This document shows positions 8,915 through 17,071 of a stretch of DNA of 53,632 bases, piece by piece. The translations under genes and the position numbers were made by a program. This DNA comes from Bacillota bacterium (GTDB lineage: Bacteria; Bacillota; Limnochordia; Limnochordales; ZCTH02-B6): the NCBI GenBank assembly GCA_017577945.1, contig PKQS01000015.1:1-53632 (forward strand), in the 5' to 3' direction. Below the pieces are notes generated by a model that was not told where the DNA came from, ran no database searches, and saw nothing but the letters and a program-made list of their open reading frames with translations. Within the stretch, counting starts at the first letter, position 1, and each line of letters begins with the position of its first letter.

Positions 8915-10120
8915 ATGAAGGCACGAAACGTCTTCAAAGCTCGCTACGGTCGCGCTTGGCGTCAGGTTGTCCGTTTCCGCTGCGTTTCGGCTCCATCGCC
9001 CGTAAGTTCCCGCCTTGCGCTCGCGGCACTGCTCGTGTTGCTGGCGTTCGCCGCCTCGGGGTGCTTGTCGCTCCTGCCGCCGCTGAGCGGCGACGGAACC
9101 CCCTTGAGCCCGGGCGTGCCCGGTGACGGGGACGGCTTCGCCACCTTGCTCGTGACGGTGCACGCGGCCCAGGCGGCCGCGGGCGGGGACGGATTCCGCC
9201 CGGCCGAGCGGCTGCGGGTCACGCTCGAAAAGCCGCGCAGCAGCACGACGCGCACACCGACCTTGCGCCGAGAGGTCACCCCGGTCGAGCAGCGAACGGT
9301 CGTCCGCTTCGAGCGCCTCGAAACCGGCCCGTGGCTCATCTCCGCCGAGCTGCTGGACGCGGAAGGCGTGCCGATGTACACGGGCGCGGCGGAAGTGTAC
9401 GTCCGCGAGGGGGAGACGGTGGCCGCGGACGTTTTCCTGGAGATGGTGCCGGGCGGGCTGATAGTCCGCATTGACTTGGGAGACGCATGCATCGCGGTGG
9501 GAGACGAGGGGCAGTGCCTGCACGACGTGGCGAACCGGGGCCACCTGCGCCTTGCGCCCGGGCCGGATGGCAAGGCCTGGAACGAAAACTTTGACTGGGT
9601 GCCCGGCGAGCGGTACGGCACGGCCTCCGTGAACCGCTTGACGCCGGGCGACTACGAGTTTCAGGTCATCTTCTACCGCGACAGCCGCACCGTGGGCAAT
9701 ACCCTGTACGCTGGCCACTGGGTGCCGTTCCGGGTCGAACCGGGCCGGACCACGGAGGTGGACTGGCACGCTCAAGCGGGCGCCCTGGACGTAAACGTGC
9801 GAATCAACGCGCCGCCGCTGCCGCCCGCCGGCGTGACGGCGCAGTGGACGGAGCAGGGGCTGCTCTTGAGCTGGTCGCCGTCGGCGTCGGACAACGTCGC
9901 CAGGTACTACGTCTGGCACCGGACCGGGCCGCGGGCGGAACTAGTGCGGCTGCACGCCACGCCCGACGCGCAGGTCACCGCGTGGCTGCACGCCGACGCG
10001 TCTGCGGAGATGTGCTTCGCCGCGCCGGACGCAGGTTTGTTCTACTTCGTCACGGCGGTCAGCGCCTCCGGCCTGGAAAGCTTGCGCAGCGAGCTGGTGG
10101 ATGCGTGCGCGCTGCTGTAG
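8915..10120 (+). CDS. Secreted lipoprotein with C-terminal fibronectin-III-like domain
   Basis: 401 residues. ATG 8915 is chosen because GAGGTG (8903-8908) lies six bases upstream; an in-frame ATG at 8894 has none. A long basic n-region is followed by LALAALLVLLAFAASGC, a lipobox with Cys at about 50, so the mature protein is lipid-anchored. The middle has beta-sandwich-like repeats, and residues about 295-395 (VTAQWTEQGLLLSWSPSASD) look like a fibronectin type III domain with paired Cys residues. It carries no catalytic motif that I recognise. A possible -10 (TACAAT, 8890-8895) lies just upstream. It is likely a surface or envelope protein of unknown binding target. Confidence 0.7.
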   Translation: MKARNVFKARYGRAWRQVVRFRCVSAPSPVSSRLALAALLVLLAFAASGCLSLLPPLSGDGTPLSPGVPGDGDGFATLLVTVHAAQAAAGGDGFRPAERLRVTLEKPRSSTTRTPTLRREVTPVEQRTVVRFERLETGPWLISAELLDAEGVPMYTGAAEVYVREGETVAADVFLEMVPGGLIVRIDLGDACIAVGDEGQCLHDVANRGHLRLAPGPDGKAWNENFDWVPGERYGTASVNRLTPGDYEFQVIFYRDSRTVGNTLYAGHWVPFRVEPGRTTEVDWHAQAGALDVNVRINAPPLPPAGVTAQWTEQGLLLSWSPSASDNVARYYVWHRTGPRAELVRLHATPDAQVTAWLHADASAEMCFAAPDAGLFYFVTAVSASGLESLRSELVDACALL

Positions 10121-10140
10121 CCCGCGCCGGCCGGGCGGCG

Positions 10141-10962
10141 TCAGCCGGCTAGCAACGTATACAGCCAAGCGGCGGCCGCCGCGCCCGCCAGCGAGGCGGC
10201 GCCGTTCACCGCGTCGTTTCCGAACGCAGGCCTGCCGCCCGGCCAGCGCCACCGCTCCTCCACCGTGGCGCCCAGGACGCTGTCGATCAGCATGCCGATG
10301 ATGCCCGCGGCCCACGCCGCCAAGGCCAGCGCGACGGGGGATCCCGCACCGCCCGGCGGGTTCCAGGTCAGCGCCGAGACAAAGGCAATGAGCGCCGCGC
10401 CTGCGACGCCGCCGAGCGTGCCCACGGCCGACACGGCGCCCGAGCGGCCCGGCTCCACGGGACGCCACGTCGTAATCAGCACGGGCGGCCGCCGCGCAAG
10501 GACCCCCAGCTCCGTGGCCCACGTGTCGGCGGTTACGGCCGCGATGGCGCCCGCGTAGGCCGCCGCCCAGGCCGGGTCCGGCCACAGCCGGCCGGCGAGC
10601 ACCGCCAGCGCCGCCACGCCGCCGTTGGCCAGCACCTGCGCCGCCCGGCGCCCGTCCGCGTCCCGGTGCGCCGCCCGGCGAGGCGCCGTTGGGGGCCTGC
10701 CCGGCTGCCGCCTCGCCGGCGGCGCGTCCTCCGTCGCTCCGCGTAGGCCCATTGGCTCCCGCCGGCGCGCGCTCCACTTGGTCAACGCGCTAGCCGTCGC
10801 GAAAAAGACGAACAACGCCAGCGCGGGCGAAAAACCGCCCCATTGGAAAACAATGAAGCCGACGACAGCCGCCGCCACGGCCCCGTCGGCCGTCAGTGCC
10901 TTGGCCCGCCAGGCGACCAACGCCGCCGCGCCGGCCGCCGCTCCGCTCCAAAGCAGCCGCAG
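10141..10962 (-). CDS. DUF92 family membrane protein (VTE6-like)
   Basis: About 273 residues if it starts with CTG at 10962, with several membrane helices. The block WRAKALTADGAVAAAVVGFI near the N-terminus and the GAIAAVTADTWATELGVL segment are typical of DUF92 (TIGR00297); a plant member, VTE6, is a phytyl-phosphate kinase. No ATG or GTG precedes the conserved block. GGGGGGAG at the very end of dcd lies six bases before CTG 10962, and that start restores the first helix. TTG 10920 is the alternative but begins inside the first helix. The reading frame is the same as that of dcd, with only the dcd TAA between. Biochemical role unknown in bacteria. Confidence 0.75.
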   Translation of the reverse strand: MRLLWSGAAAGAAALVAWRAKALTADGAVAAAVVGFIVFQWGGFSPALALFVFFATASALTKWSARRREPMGLRGATEDAPPARRQPGRPPTAPRRAAHRDADGRRAAQVLANGGVAALAVLAGRLWPDPAWAAAYAGAIAAVTADTWATELGVLARRPPVLITTWRPVEPGRSGAVSAVGTLGGVAGAALIAFVSALTWNPPGGAGSPVALALAAWAAGIIGMLIDSVLGATVEERWRWPGGRPAFGNDAVNGAASLAGAAAAAWLYTLLAG

Positions 10963-10965
10963 CGC

Positions 10966-11601
10966 TTACTCCCCCCGCCGGCGCGCGTTGCGCAGCGCTA
11001 CGTATTCCGGATCCTGGAAGTACCGGCTGCCCATCGTACCCATGCGCCCCGCGTACTTGGTATACCGCTTCGCCCGGTACGGCAGACGGGACGGCTCGCT
11101 CAGCTGGAAGAAGCACAGCTGCGCGATGCGCAGCCCCGCGTAGAGTGGCAGCGGCACCTGGCCCGAGTTTTTCAGCTCGAACGTCAGCGCCCCGCTGAAG
11201 CCCGGATCCACGAAACCGGCCGTGGCGTGCACCTCCAGCCCGAGGCGGCCCCACGTGCTGCGGCCCTCAAGCCGCGCCGCGATGTCATAAGGCAGCCGGA
11301 TAAACTCCAGCGTGCTGGCCAGGGCGAACTCGCCCGGGTGCAGGACGAAGGGCTCGCCCGGCTCGATGACGCTGCTTTCCGTATACCGCGCCACGTCGCC
11401 TTCGATTTCGGCCGGGTCTTTCAGCGGATCGAGGTGGGTCAGCCGCGACGTGCGCACCACCTTGAAATCCGGGCCGAGACGCACGTCCAGCGAGCTTGGC
11501 CCGAACTGCTGCACGGGATCGAGGATGGGGGTGACGATGATGCGCCGGCTTTCGTCCTTGGTCAGGAGCCTTTCCAAGATCTGGTGCTCGTTGAGGATCA
11601 C
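10966..11601 (-). CDS. dcd: dCTP deaminase
   Basis: 211 residues. It converts dCTP to dUTP (or dUMP in the bifunctional form), feeding dTMP synthesis. The active-site region GRSTWGRLGLEVHATAG and FVDPGFSGALTFEL is the Dcd/dUTPase-fold signature, with the catalytic Glu in the HATAGF-preceding strand. The start is GTG at 11601, overlapping the TGA of the upstream gene (GTGA), with GGGGGCGAG upstream. Its last codons carry the ribosome site of the DUF92 gene. The chain is slightly longer than the E. coli enzyme (193), which is usual for Gram-positive and archaeal members. Confidence 0.93.
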   Translation of the reverse strand: MILNEHQILERLLTKDESRRIIVTPILDPVQQFGPSSLDVRLGPDFKVVRTSRLTHLDPLKDPAEIEGDVARYTESSVIEPGEPFVLHPGEFALASTLEFIRLPYDIAARLEGRSTWGRLGLEVHATAGFVDPGFSGALTFELKNSGQVPLPLYAGLRIAQLCFFQLSEPSRLPYRAKRYTKYAGRMGTMGSRYFQDPEYVALRNARRRGE

Positions 11602-12701
11602 AGGCTCGCCCCCTCGGTCGCGTAAAACCGGTGAATGGCCGCCACATCCAGCGAGCGGCACAGGATGTCGTCGATCTCGTCGACGATGGCCCGGCGGCGC
11701 TCCCACTCATCGGTCGCCAGCAGCGCGGGCGCCGCCTGTCCGTACCAGTGGATCCAGCCCGCGGTCAAAATCTCACTGGCCTCGGCCGGCACGTCGCGCA
11801 CCGCCTCCAACTCCTCGTAGATGTCCCGCCGGTCCCCGGCCTCGCCGCGCGCCGGCAACCCTTCGGTTTTTTGTCCGCCGCCGTCCGCGCGCTGCTTCGC
11901 CCTCAGTCCCACGCGCTTGGCGCTAATCAAGATCCCGTCCGCCAGCGCCTCCACCAGCTCTGCCACGGAATCCAGCAGCGCCGTTTCCGCCGCCAGCTCG
12001 TCAAGCCCCCTACGCCACAGCGCCTCCAGCTCCGGGCGCGGCCCGCCGGTGGCCGCCGCCGCTTCCGACAGGGCAAACCACAGGCCCGGGCCGACCCGTG
12101 CCCGGACCCACTGCACAGCGTCGCCGAAGCCGGCGATGACGGCACCTTGGAGGGCCACCAGCGGCCACATCATTGGATCCCGCATCTCCGCTTGCGGAAT
12201 GACCGCCACCGGCAGCGCCCCGGACAAGCCTCCGGCGCTGTCGCTTTCGTCCCCGGCCGAGCCTCCCGGCGAGCCGCCGGCTGCGCGGCCGGCCAAGCCC
12301 CGCCCCAGGGAGCCGCTCAGCTCGACGCGCGGCTCGCGGCCCTCGACGCGCACCGTCAGCGGCCAGGCGGGATCCGCCAGCGCCGCGACGACCAAGTCTT
12401 CGTTCCATTCGCCACCGAACAGTTCCCGCAGGAAGACGCGGATGCCGATGGGCAGCTTCGGCTTGGGCAGCCAGGCCAGCTGCTGGTGAACGGCCGCCGC
12501 CGTGCGGAACAGCACCTCCACCGACCCGCCCTCCCGGGCCGCCCGCTGCAACTCCTCCCGCAAGCGCGCCGCCAGCCGGCTCTCCGGCTTTTTCGCGATC
12601 GCCGCGGTTTCTTCCAGCTGTCGGTCGACGCGACAAGCGATTGCGAGCGCCCGGGCCCGCACCGCCTCATCCCACCGCAATTGCCGCCACGCCTGCTCCA
12701 T
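11598..12701 (-). CDS. Hypothetical protein coupled to dcd
   Basis: 367 residues, mostly alpha-helical by composition, no signal peptide. A low-complexity Gly/Ser linker (about residues 130-155) separates an N-terminal helical part with PKPKLPIGIRVFLRELFGG from a C-terminal part with WIHWYGQAAPALLATDEWER. I do not recognise a domain. It ends in a GTGA overlap with dcd, so the two are translated in step. Codon use resembles the neighbours. The ATG at 12701 has AAAGGAG twelve bases upstream, a rather long spacing. Confidence 0.7.
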   Translation of the reverse strand: MEQAWRQLRWDEAVRARALAIACRVDRQLEETAAIAKKPESRLAARLREELQRAAREGGSVEVLFRTAAAVHQQLAWLPKPKLPIGIRVFLRELFGGEWNEDLVVAALADPAWPLTVRVEGREPRVELSGSLGRGLAGRAAGGSPGGSAGDESDSAGGLSGALPVAVIPQAEMRDPMMWPLVALQGAVIAGFGDAVQWVRARVGPGLWFALSEAAAATGGPRPELEALWRRGLDELAAETALLDSVAELVEALADGILISAKRVGLRAKQRADGGGQKTEGLPARGEAGDRRDIYEELEAVRDVPAEASEILTAGWIHWYGQAAPALLATDEWERRRAIVDEIDDILCRSLDVAAIHRFYATEGASL

Positions 12702-13010
12702 GCCGCGACCGTACTCCTTTGCCCAAAAGTCGATATGCTAAACGCGAGACGCGTCGTTGCCGGCGCCCGGAAACGAGGCTAGACCGCGCGCTCCCCCAAA
12801 AGGCAAGGCCGGGAGAACCCCCCAAGAGGCGAGGCCCGAAGGTCCCCCAATCGGAACGGGCCAGCCTCCACGAAATTTCTGGAAGGAAGCCCGTTGTCCT
12901 TCCCTCGCCCGCCGCCAAGCGGCCCTACGACGCTGCCGCGCCGCCGCGCAGGAACCGCGCGGCCGGCCGGCGTAACCATGACCCGTACGACCGCATGCAG
13001 GAGGTCTGCC
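12702..13010. repeat. Intergenic stretch with imperfect tandem repeats
   Basis: No gene. Between about 12768 and 12867 a unit of roughly 25 bases with a core like CCCCCAA-(A/G)-AGGC-(A/G)-AGGCC recurs three to four times with changes (units near 12793, 12819 and 12844). The rest is unstructured apart from the ribosome site of the next gene. The repeats are degenerate, so confidence is modest. Confidence 0.4.
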
Positions 13011-13286
13011 ATGGTCGAGGAGCTGCTGGAAAAGTACTGGGAAGTGTCCATGAACTCGACGCCGGACTTGGAGGCTTTCGTGCGCCGGGTCGCCGCAGGC
13101 GAGTTCGGTGAGGTGTCGAAGGCGGACATCACGGCCTTCCTGCGGGAAGTGGAGGCCATCACCATCGCCAACATCGAGACGAAAGCGGCGGAGGGCGGCG
13201 TCCTGGCGCAGCTGAAGGACCAGGTCATCGAAGAGACGCGCGCCCAAGTCGCTGCGCTCATCGCACAATACGGCGCCGTCGGATAA
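13011..13286 (+). CDS. Small hypothetical helical protein
   Basis: 91 residues, starting MVEELLEKYWEVSMNS. The ATG at 13011 has a strong GCAGGAGG seven bases upstream, which decides this start over longer in-frame ones. The sequence is charged and probably all helical (FVRRVAAGEFGEVSKADITA, then an amphipathic C-terminal helix). No membrane segment, Cys or His cluster. No family recognised; it stands alone between two minus-strand genes. Confidence 0.65.
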   Translation: MVEELLEKYWEVSMNSTPDLEAFVRRVAAGEFGEVSKADITAFLREVEAITIANIETKAAEGGVLAQLKDQVIEETRAQVAALIAQYGAVG

Positions 13287-13397
13287 GCCGCCCGCGCGGA
13301 CGAGTCGCCTTCTCCTACGCCGCGGCCGCCCGCTCCGGCCTCGCGCGCCGGTGCTCGAAGCGCATGGAGCCGCCAACACGTGACGCTTTCGCCCCGT

Positions 13398-14261
13398 TCA
13401 TGGATCCAGCGCGGCGTCGTCCGGCCCGCCGGCCATCGCCTCGCCCTGGCCGCCGCGGGCCCGCTCGACGCGCATCTGCTGCAAGCGGCCCTCCAGATGC
13501 ACCGCTACCGGCTCGCCTTCCTCGATGAAGCCTCGCTCCAGCAGCCATACGGCCGCCTTCAACTTTACGCGGTCCGGCAGCTCCGGCTGCAGCAAGACAC
13601 CGAACAAGAAGTCGACCGCCCACGCCTCGTCCGCCTGCGCCAGGATATCCAGCGCCGCCTCGCGAGCGTCGCCGCCGGCGCTCCAGAGCTCCTGCACGGC
13701 CAGCGCCTTGACATACGCTGGCAAGTCTTCGTCCTCCGCGGGCATGTCCTCCGGCCGCAGCCGGTGGTCCAGCGTCAGTTCCGGCACGCGCCCCGCCTCG
13801 ACGGCGTCGACGGTGAAGAGCAGCGCGTCCAGCACGTGACCCAACGAGCCGCCGAGGCGCCGCGCCGACCGCCAGAGCCAGCGGGCTTCCACGTAGCGGC
13901 CCAGGTTGAAGGCCGCGACCCCCAAATGCGCCAGCACCGCCTCATCCTGCACGCGCAGCGTCCCGCGCACGCAGCGCCGGTACAGCCGATAAAGCCGTTC
14001 GTCCTCCTCGAGGGCCGCCAGCGCCGCTACGATGCGGGCTAGATCGTCCGCCTCGGCCTCGCCGGCGGCATACCCCTCGTAAAAGCGCCGCAGCGCCAGC
14101 CGCAGCGCCGCCTGCGCCTCGCTCCACCGTCGCTCAGCCGCGTACGCCTGCACCCGCGCCGTCAGCGCCGCCAGCGCCGGCCTCGCATCGCACGCGCCGT
14201 TTTCCCGGCCCGCCTGGCTCCCGCCGTTCGGCGCGCCGCTCGATGGTTGTCCCTTCATCAT
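13398..14261 (-). CDS. Hypothetical protein with TPR-like helical repeats
   Basis: 287 residues, Ala/Leu/Arg-rich. Helix pairs such as WSEAQAALRLALRRFYEGYA and AHLGVAAFNLGRYVEARWLW have the small-residue spacing of tetratricopeptide repeats, suggesting a protein-binding scaffold in the cytoplasm. No signal peptide, no catalytic motif. It lies 94 bases downstream of the DUF59 gene on the same strand and may be co-transcribed. Confidence 0.6.
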   Translation of the reverse strand: MMKGQPSSGAPNGGSQAGRENGACDARPALAALTARVQAYAAERRWSEAQAALRLALRRFYEGYAAGEAEADDLARIVAALAALEEDERLYRLYRRCVRGTLRVQDEAVLAHLGVAAFNLGRYVEARWLWRSARRLGGSLGHVLDALLFTVDAVEAGRVPELTLDHRLRPEDMPAEDEDLPAYVKALAVQELWSAGGDAREAALDILAQADEAWAVDFLFGVLLQPELPDRVKLKAAVWLLERGFIEEGEPVAVHLEGRLQQMRVERARGGQGEAMAGGPDDAALDP

Positions 14262-14355
14262 GCCGCTCCGTCCTTCGCGGGCGGACCGCCCGCCCGGTCG
14301 AATCCGCCGTGCCGCCCGCCCGAGCGACCGGCTCTCCCTGCGCCGGCCGCCGTCG

Positions 14356-14664
14356 TCAAAACATCCCGAGCTTGCGCATCAGCTTCAGTTCGTCGCTCAT
14401 CCGGTCCTCGGTCCAGCGCGGCTCCCACACCAGCCGCACGACCGCCTGCTCGACACCCTCCAGCGCCTCGGTGACCAGCCGCGCCTCCTCGGCGATAAAC
14501 GGCCCCGCCATGCACGCCGGCGTCGTGAGTGTCATGTCGATGTAGACCGTGCCGCCGTCGATGCGGATATCGTAGACGAGCCCCAGGTTGACGATGTCGA
14601 ACCCGAGCTCGGGATCTTTCACCTGCTTCAGCGCTTCCCGCACTTGCTCCACGGTGACCGCCAC
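14356..14664 (-). CDS. DUF59/MIP18-family iron-sulfur assembly protein
   Basis: 102 residues, a full DUF59 domain. KDPELGFDIVNLGLVYDIRI is the family opening (D-P-E-x-x-x-x-I-V-x-L-G-L-V), and TTPACMAGPFIAEEA holds the conserved Cys of the T-x-x-x-C motif. Bacterial members (SufT, PaaD-like) help mature Fe-S proteins. The C-terminal WEPRWTEDRMSDELKLMRKL is also typical. It is not in a suf operon here. Confidence 0.9.
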   Translation of the reverse strand: MAVTVEQVREALKQVKDPELGFDIVNLGLVYDIRIDGGTVYIDMTLTTPACMAGPFIAEEARLVTEALEGVEQAVVRLVWEPRWTEDRMSDELKLMRKLGMF

Positions 14665-14844
14665 GTTCGCACCTCCTCGCTGTCTTCTCGTCCATTCTAG
14701 TGCGTGCGGCGCGCGCGTGCAACCGCAAGAGCTTTGCCATCAACCTGCCTGCCCCGCGGCAGGACACCCCCCGCTCGGCGGCAAACAGTACCAGCAACCC
14801 GGCGCGGCGAGGAGCGGCCGGGCCGAGCGACAACGAGCACGGCG

Positions 14845-16356
14845 GTGAGCATCGTGGACAGAATCGAGCGAGACTTGCTCGGCACGCTGCCGGTGCCGGC
14901 CGACGCATACTACGGCATCCAGACCGCCAGGGCGCTGCGCAATTTTCCCATCAGCGGCTACAGGCTGCGCCCGGCCATGATTCGGGCCCTTGGGCTCGTC
15001 AAGAAGGCGTGCGCCCAGGCCAACATGGAAGCGGGCCTGCTGCCGGACGACGTGGCGCAAGCCATTATGCAGGCGGCGCAAGAAGTGGCCGACGGCGCGT
15101 TCAACGACCAATTCCTCGTGGACCCAATTCAAGGCGGCGCCGGCACGTCCATCAACATGAACGCGAACGAAGTCATCGCCAACCGGGCGCTGGAGATTCT
15201 CGGCCTGCCCCGGGGGCGCTACGACGTCGTCCATCCCAACAACCACGTCAACATGTCGCAGTCGACCAACGACGTCATCCCGACGGCCTTTCGCATCGCG
15301 CTGCTCGACATGCTCCAGCCGGCCGTGGCCGCCTTGGAGCGGCTCAGCGCGAGCCTGGCGGCCAAAGCCGACCAGTTCGCCCGCGTCCTGAAAGTCGCCC
15401 GCACGCACTTGCAGGATGCGGTGCCCATCTACCTTGGGCAAGAATTCCGCGCCTACGCGCGCGTCGTCGCTCGCCACGCGGCGCGGCTGCGCACGGCCGC
15501 CGAGGCGCTCTGCCGCGTGAACCTCGGCGGCACCGCCGTCGGCACCGGCCTCAACGCGCCGCCGCAATACGCCGCCCGGGCGGTGGAGCTGCTGCGGGAG
15601 TGGACGGGCTATCCGCTGCGCCAGGCCGAGGACCTGGTCGACGCGACACAAAACGTGGACGACTTGGTGGCGCTCTCCGGCGCGCTGCGGGACACGGCGG
15701 TGTCGCTGAGCAAGATCGCCTCGGACTTGCGCCTGATGGCATCCGGTCCCCGGGCGGGCCTGGGCGAGCTGCGGCTGCCGCCCGTGCAGCCCGGCTCTTC
15801 CATCATGCCGGGAAAAGTGAACCCCGTCATTCCCGAGGTGGTCAACCAGGTCGCTTTCCAGCTGCAGGGCAATGACCTGGTGGTGAGCCTCGCGGCCCAG
15901 CACGGGCAGCTGGAGCTGAACGTCATGCTGCCCGTGGTCATGCACAACTTGTTCGAGTCGGTCCACATGCTGGGCAATGCCGCCCGCGTGTTCGCCGAAC
16001 AGTGCGTCGACGGCATCGCGGCCAACGAGGAGAAGCTGCGCCACGACGCCGAGCGCTGCATCGGCCTTGCCACCGTGCTCAACCTGTACATCGGATACGA
16101 GGCGGCGTCGTTCGTCGCCACGGAAAGCCTGCGCACGGGCAAGCCCATCCGCGACGTGGTGCTGGAGCACCGGCTGCTGCCCGAAGACGTGCTGGACGCC
16201 TTGCTGCAGCCCGACAACTTGACGCGGGGCGGCACGCTCCCGCCCGTTGGGCCGCACGCGGATGTCCGCCGCACCGGCGCCGCGGGCGCCGAGCGATCTA
16301 GCGCAGAGCAAGCGGGCGCCGCCGGAGGGGCGCCGGAAGCCGGCGGCGAGCCGTAA
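14845..16356 (+). CDS. aspA: Aspartate ammonia-lyase
   Basis: About 503 residues. Cytoplasmic homotetramer that converts aspartate to fumarate and ammonia. The fumarase/aspartase signature GSSIMPGKVNPVIPE is intact, with catalytic Ser in the loop, and NMSQSTNDVIPTAFR and GGAGTSINMNANEVIANRA point to aspartase rather than fumarase or argininosuccinate lyase. The frame is open far upstream, but the family N-terminus begins at IERDLLGTLPVPADAYYGIQ, so the start is GTG 14845 or GTG 14854. The C-terminal tail (about 35 residues, Ala/Gly/Pro-rich) is longer than usual. It is followed by a four-copy 20-base repeat and a terminator. Confidence 0.92.
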   Translation: MSIVDRIERDLLGTLPVPADAYYGIQTARALRNFPISGYRLRPAMIRALGLVKKACAQANMEAGLLPDDVAQAIMQAAQEVADGAFNDQFLVDPIQGGAGTSINMNANEVIANRALEILGLPRGRYDVVHPNNHVNMSQSTNDVIPTAFRIALLDMLQPAVAALERLSASLAAKADQFARVLKVARTHLQDAVPIYLGQEFRAYARVVARHAARLRTAAEALCRVNLGGTAVGTGLNAPPQYAARAVELLREWTGYPLRQAEDLVDATQNVDDLVALSGALRDTAVSLSKIASDLRLMASGPRAGLGELRLPPVQPGSSIMPGKVNPVIPEVVNQVAFQLQGNDLVVSLAAQHGQLELNVMLPVVMHNLFESVHMLGNAARVFAEQCVDGIAANEEKLRHDAERCIGLATVLNLYIGYEAASFVATESLRTGKPIRDVVLEHRLLPEDVLDALLQPDNLTRGGTLPPVGPHADVRRTGAAGAERSSAEQAGAAGGAPEAGGEP

Positions 16357-16400
16357 CAAAACCGGCTGGGAGCCGCAAGAGGCTTCGGCGGGCACCTGCG

Positions 16401-16480
16401 CGCCGGAAGCGGAGAACGCTGGCCGGAGGCGGAGAACGCCCGCTGGAAGCGGAGAACGCCGGCCGGAAGCGGAGAAGCAG
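16401..16480 (+). repeat. Four tandem 20-bp repeats downstream of aspA
   Basis: Units at 16401, 16421, 16441 and 16461, each close to CGCCGGAAGCGGAGAACGCC (one or a few changes per unit). The block lies between the aspA stop and its terminator. After it comes a purine-rich run to 16525. Confidence 0.85.
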
Positions 16481-16527
16481 AGAAGAAAAGCAGCGAAGCA
16501 GGAAAGAAGCAGAGAAACAAGCAAGAC

Positions 16528-16567
16528 GGCCCTCCCGGACCTCCGGGAGGGCCGCCGCATTTTCTTT
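16528..16567 (+). terminator. Intrinsic terminator of aspA
   Basis: GGCCCTCCCGG (16528-16538) pairs perfectly with CCGGGAGGGCC (16543-16553) around ACCT; GCCGCATTTTCTTT follows. It lies between convergent genes. Confidence 0.85.
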
Positions 16568-16583
16568 CCGCCTCGCGCCGGGT

Positions 16584-16793
16584 CTAGCGCGCCGGCCCGC
16601 ACGTCGGTCGGCCCGTCGTCCGCCGCCGCAGCCGCTTGGCCGGCCCGCGCACCCCCGACTCGTCTTCGTCGAACAGCTCCGCTTCCTCGGCCGGGCAATG
16701 GGCGTTGAACCAGCGAAACGCTTCGGCCTTGGAAAGAAACCTTTCTTCCACCATCTGCCCGCCGGCCATGTAGGCGATGACGTAGCGCTTCAT
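16584..16793 (-). CDS. Small hypothetical protein
   Basis: 69 residues. It begins MKRYVIAYMAGGQMVEERFL and ends in a basic Arg-rich tail. The N-terminal half looks like a small alpha-beta unit. Its ATG overlaps the TGA of the NifU-N-like gene (ATGA), so translation is coupled and the two proteins may work together. No family recognised. Confidence 0.65.
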   Translation of the reverse strand: MKRYVIAYMAGGQMVEERFLSKAEAFRWFNAHCPAEEAELFDEDESGVRGPAKRLRRRTTGRPTCGPAR

Positions 16794-17071
16794 GATCTGC
16801 CCTCAAAATGCGCCTGGATGACGTCCACAATCTCCGGCGCCAGCGTTTCCCAACCGTACGCCGGATCGCGCGTCACCGTGATGAAATTGTTCAGCAAGAA
16901 CACCGAAACAACGCCCGGAATCTCAAAAAGTTTCGCCGCCAGCGGATGGGCCTGCGCCTGTTCCTTGTTCATGTACGACTCGCCGCGCCCCGCGGTGACC
17001 GCCCGATCCAGCGTGAACTTGTACGCGTTCGGATTCGGCGTCGGGTCCACCATCACGTCCACGTAGTTCAT
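16790..17071 (-). CDS. NifU N-terminal/Nfu-N-like domain protein
   Basis: 93 residues. TPNPNAYKFTLDRAVTAGRG and IPGVVSVFLLNNFITVTRD are characteristic of the Scaffold protein Nfu/NifU N-terminal domain. It lacks the C-terminal CxxC Nfu domain that carries the Fe-S cluster, so it is a stand-alone N-domain of unclear function. GAGGAGGTGG lies eight bases before the ATG at 17071. It overlaps the end of the LuxR-type gene by 149 bases and the next gene by 4 bases. Confidence 0.85.
   Translation of the reverse strand: MNYVDVMVDPTPNPNAYKFTLDRAVTAGRGESYMNKEQAQAHPLAAKLFEIPGVVSVFLLNNFITVTRDPAYGWETLAPEIVDVIQAHFEGRS

Noticed and set aside
16401..16480. CRISPR-like array
   Set aside because: Units are directly adjacent with no spacers, and no cas gene is near.
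14740..16830. Long open frame opposite aspA (about 696 codons)
   Set aside because: A shadow of the GC-rich codons of aspA; no family character and no ribosome site.
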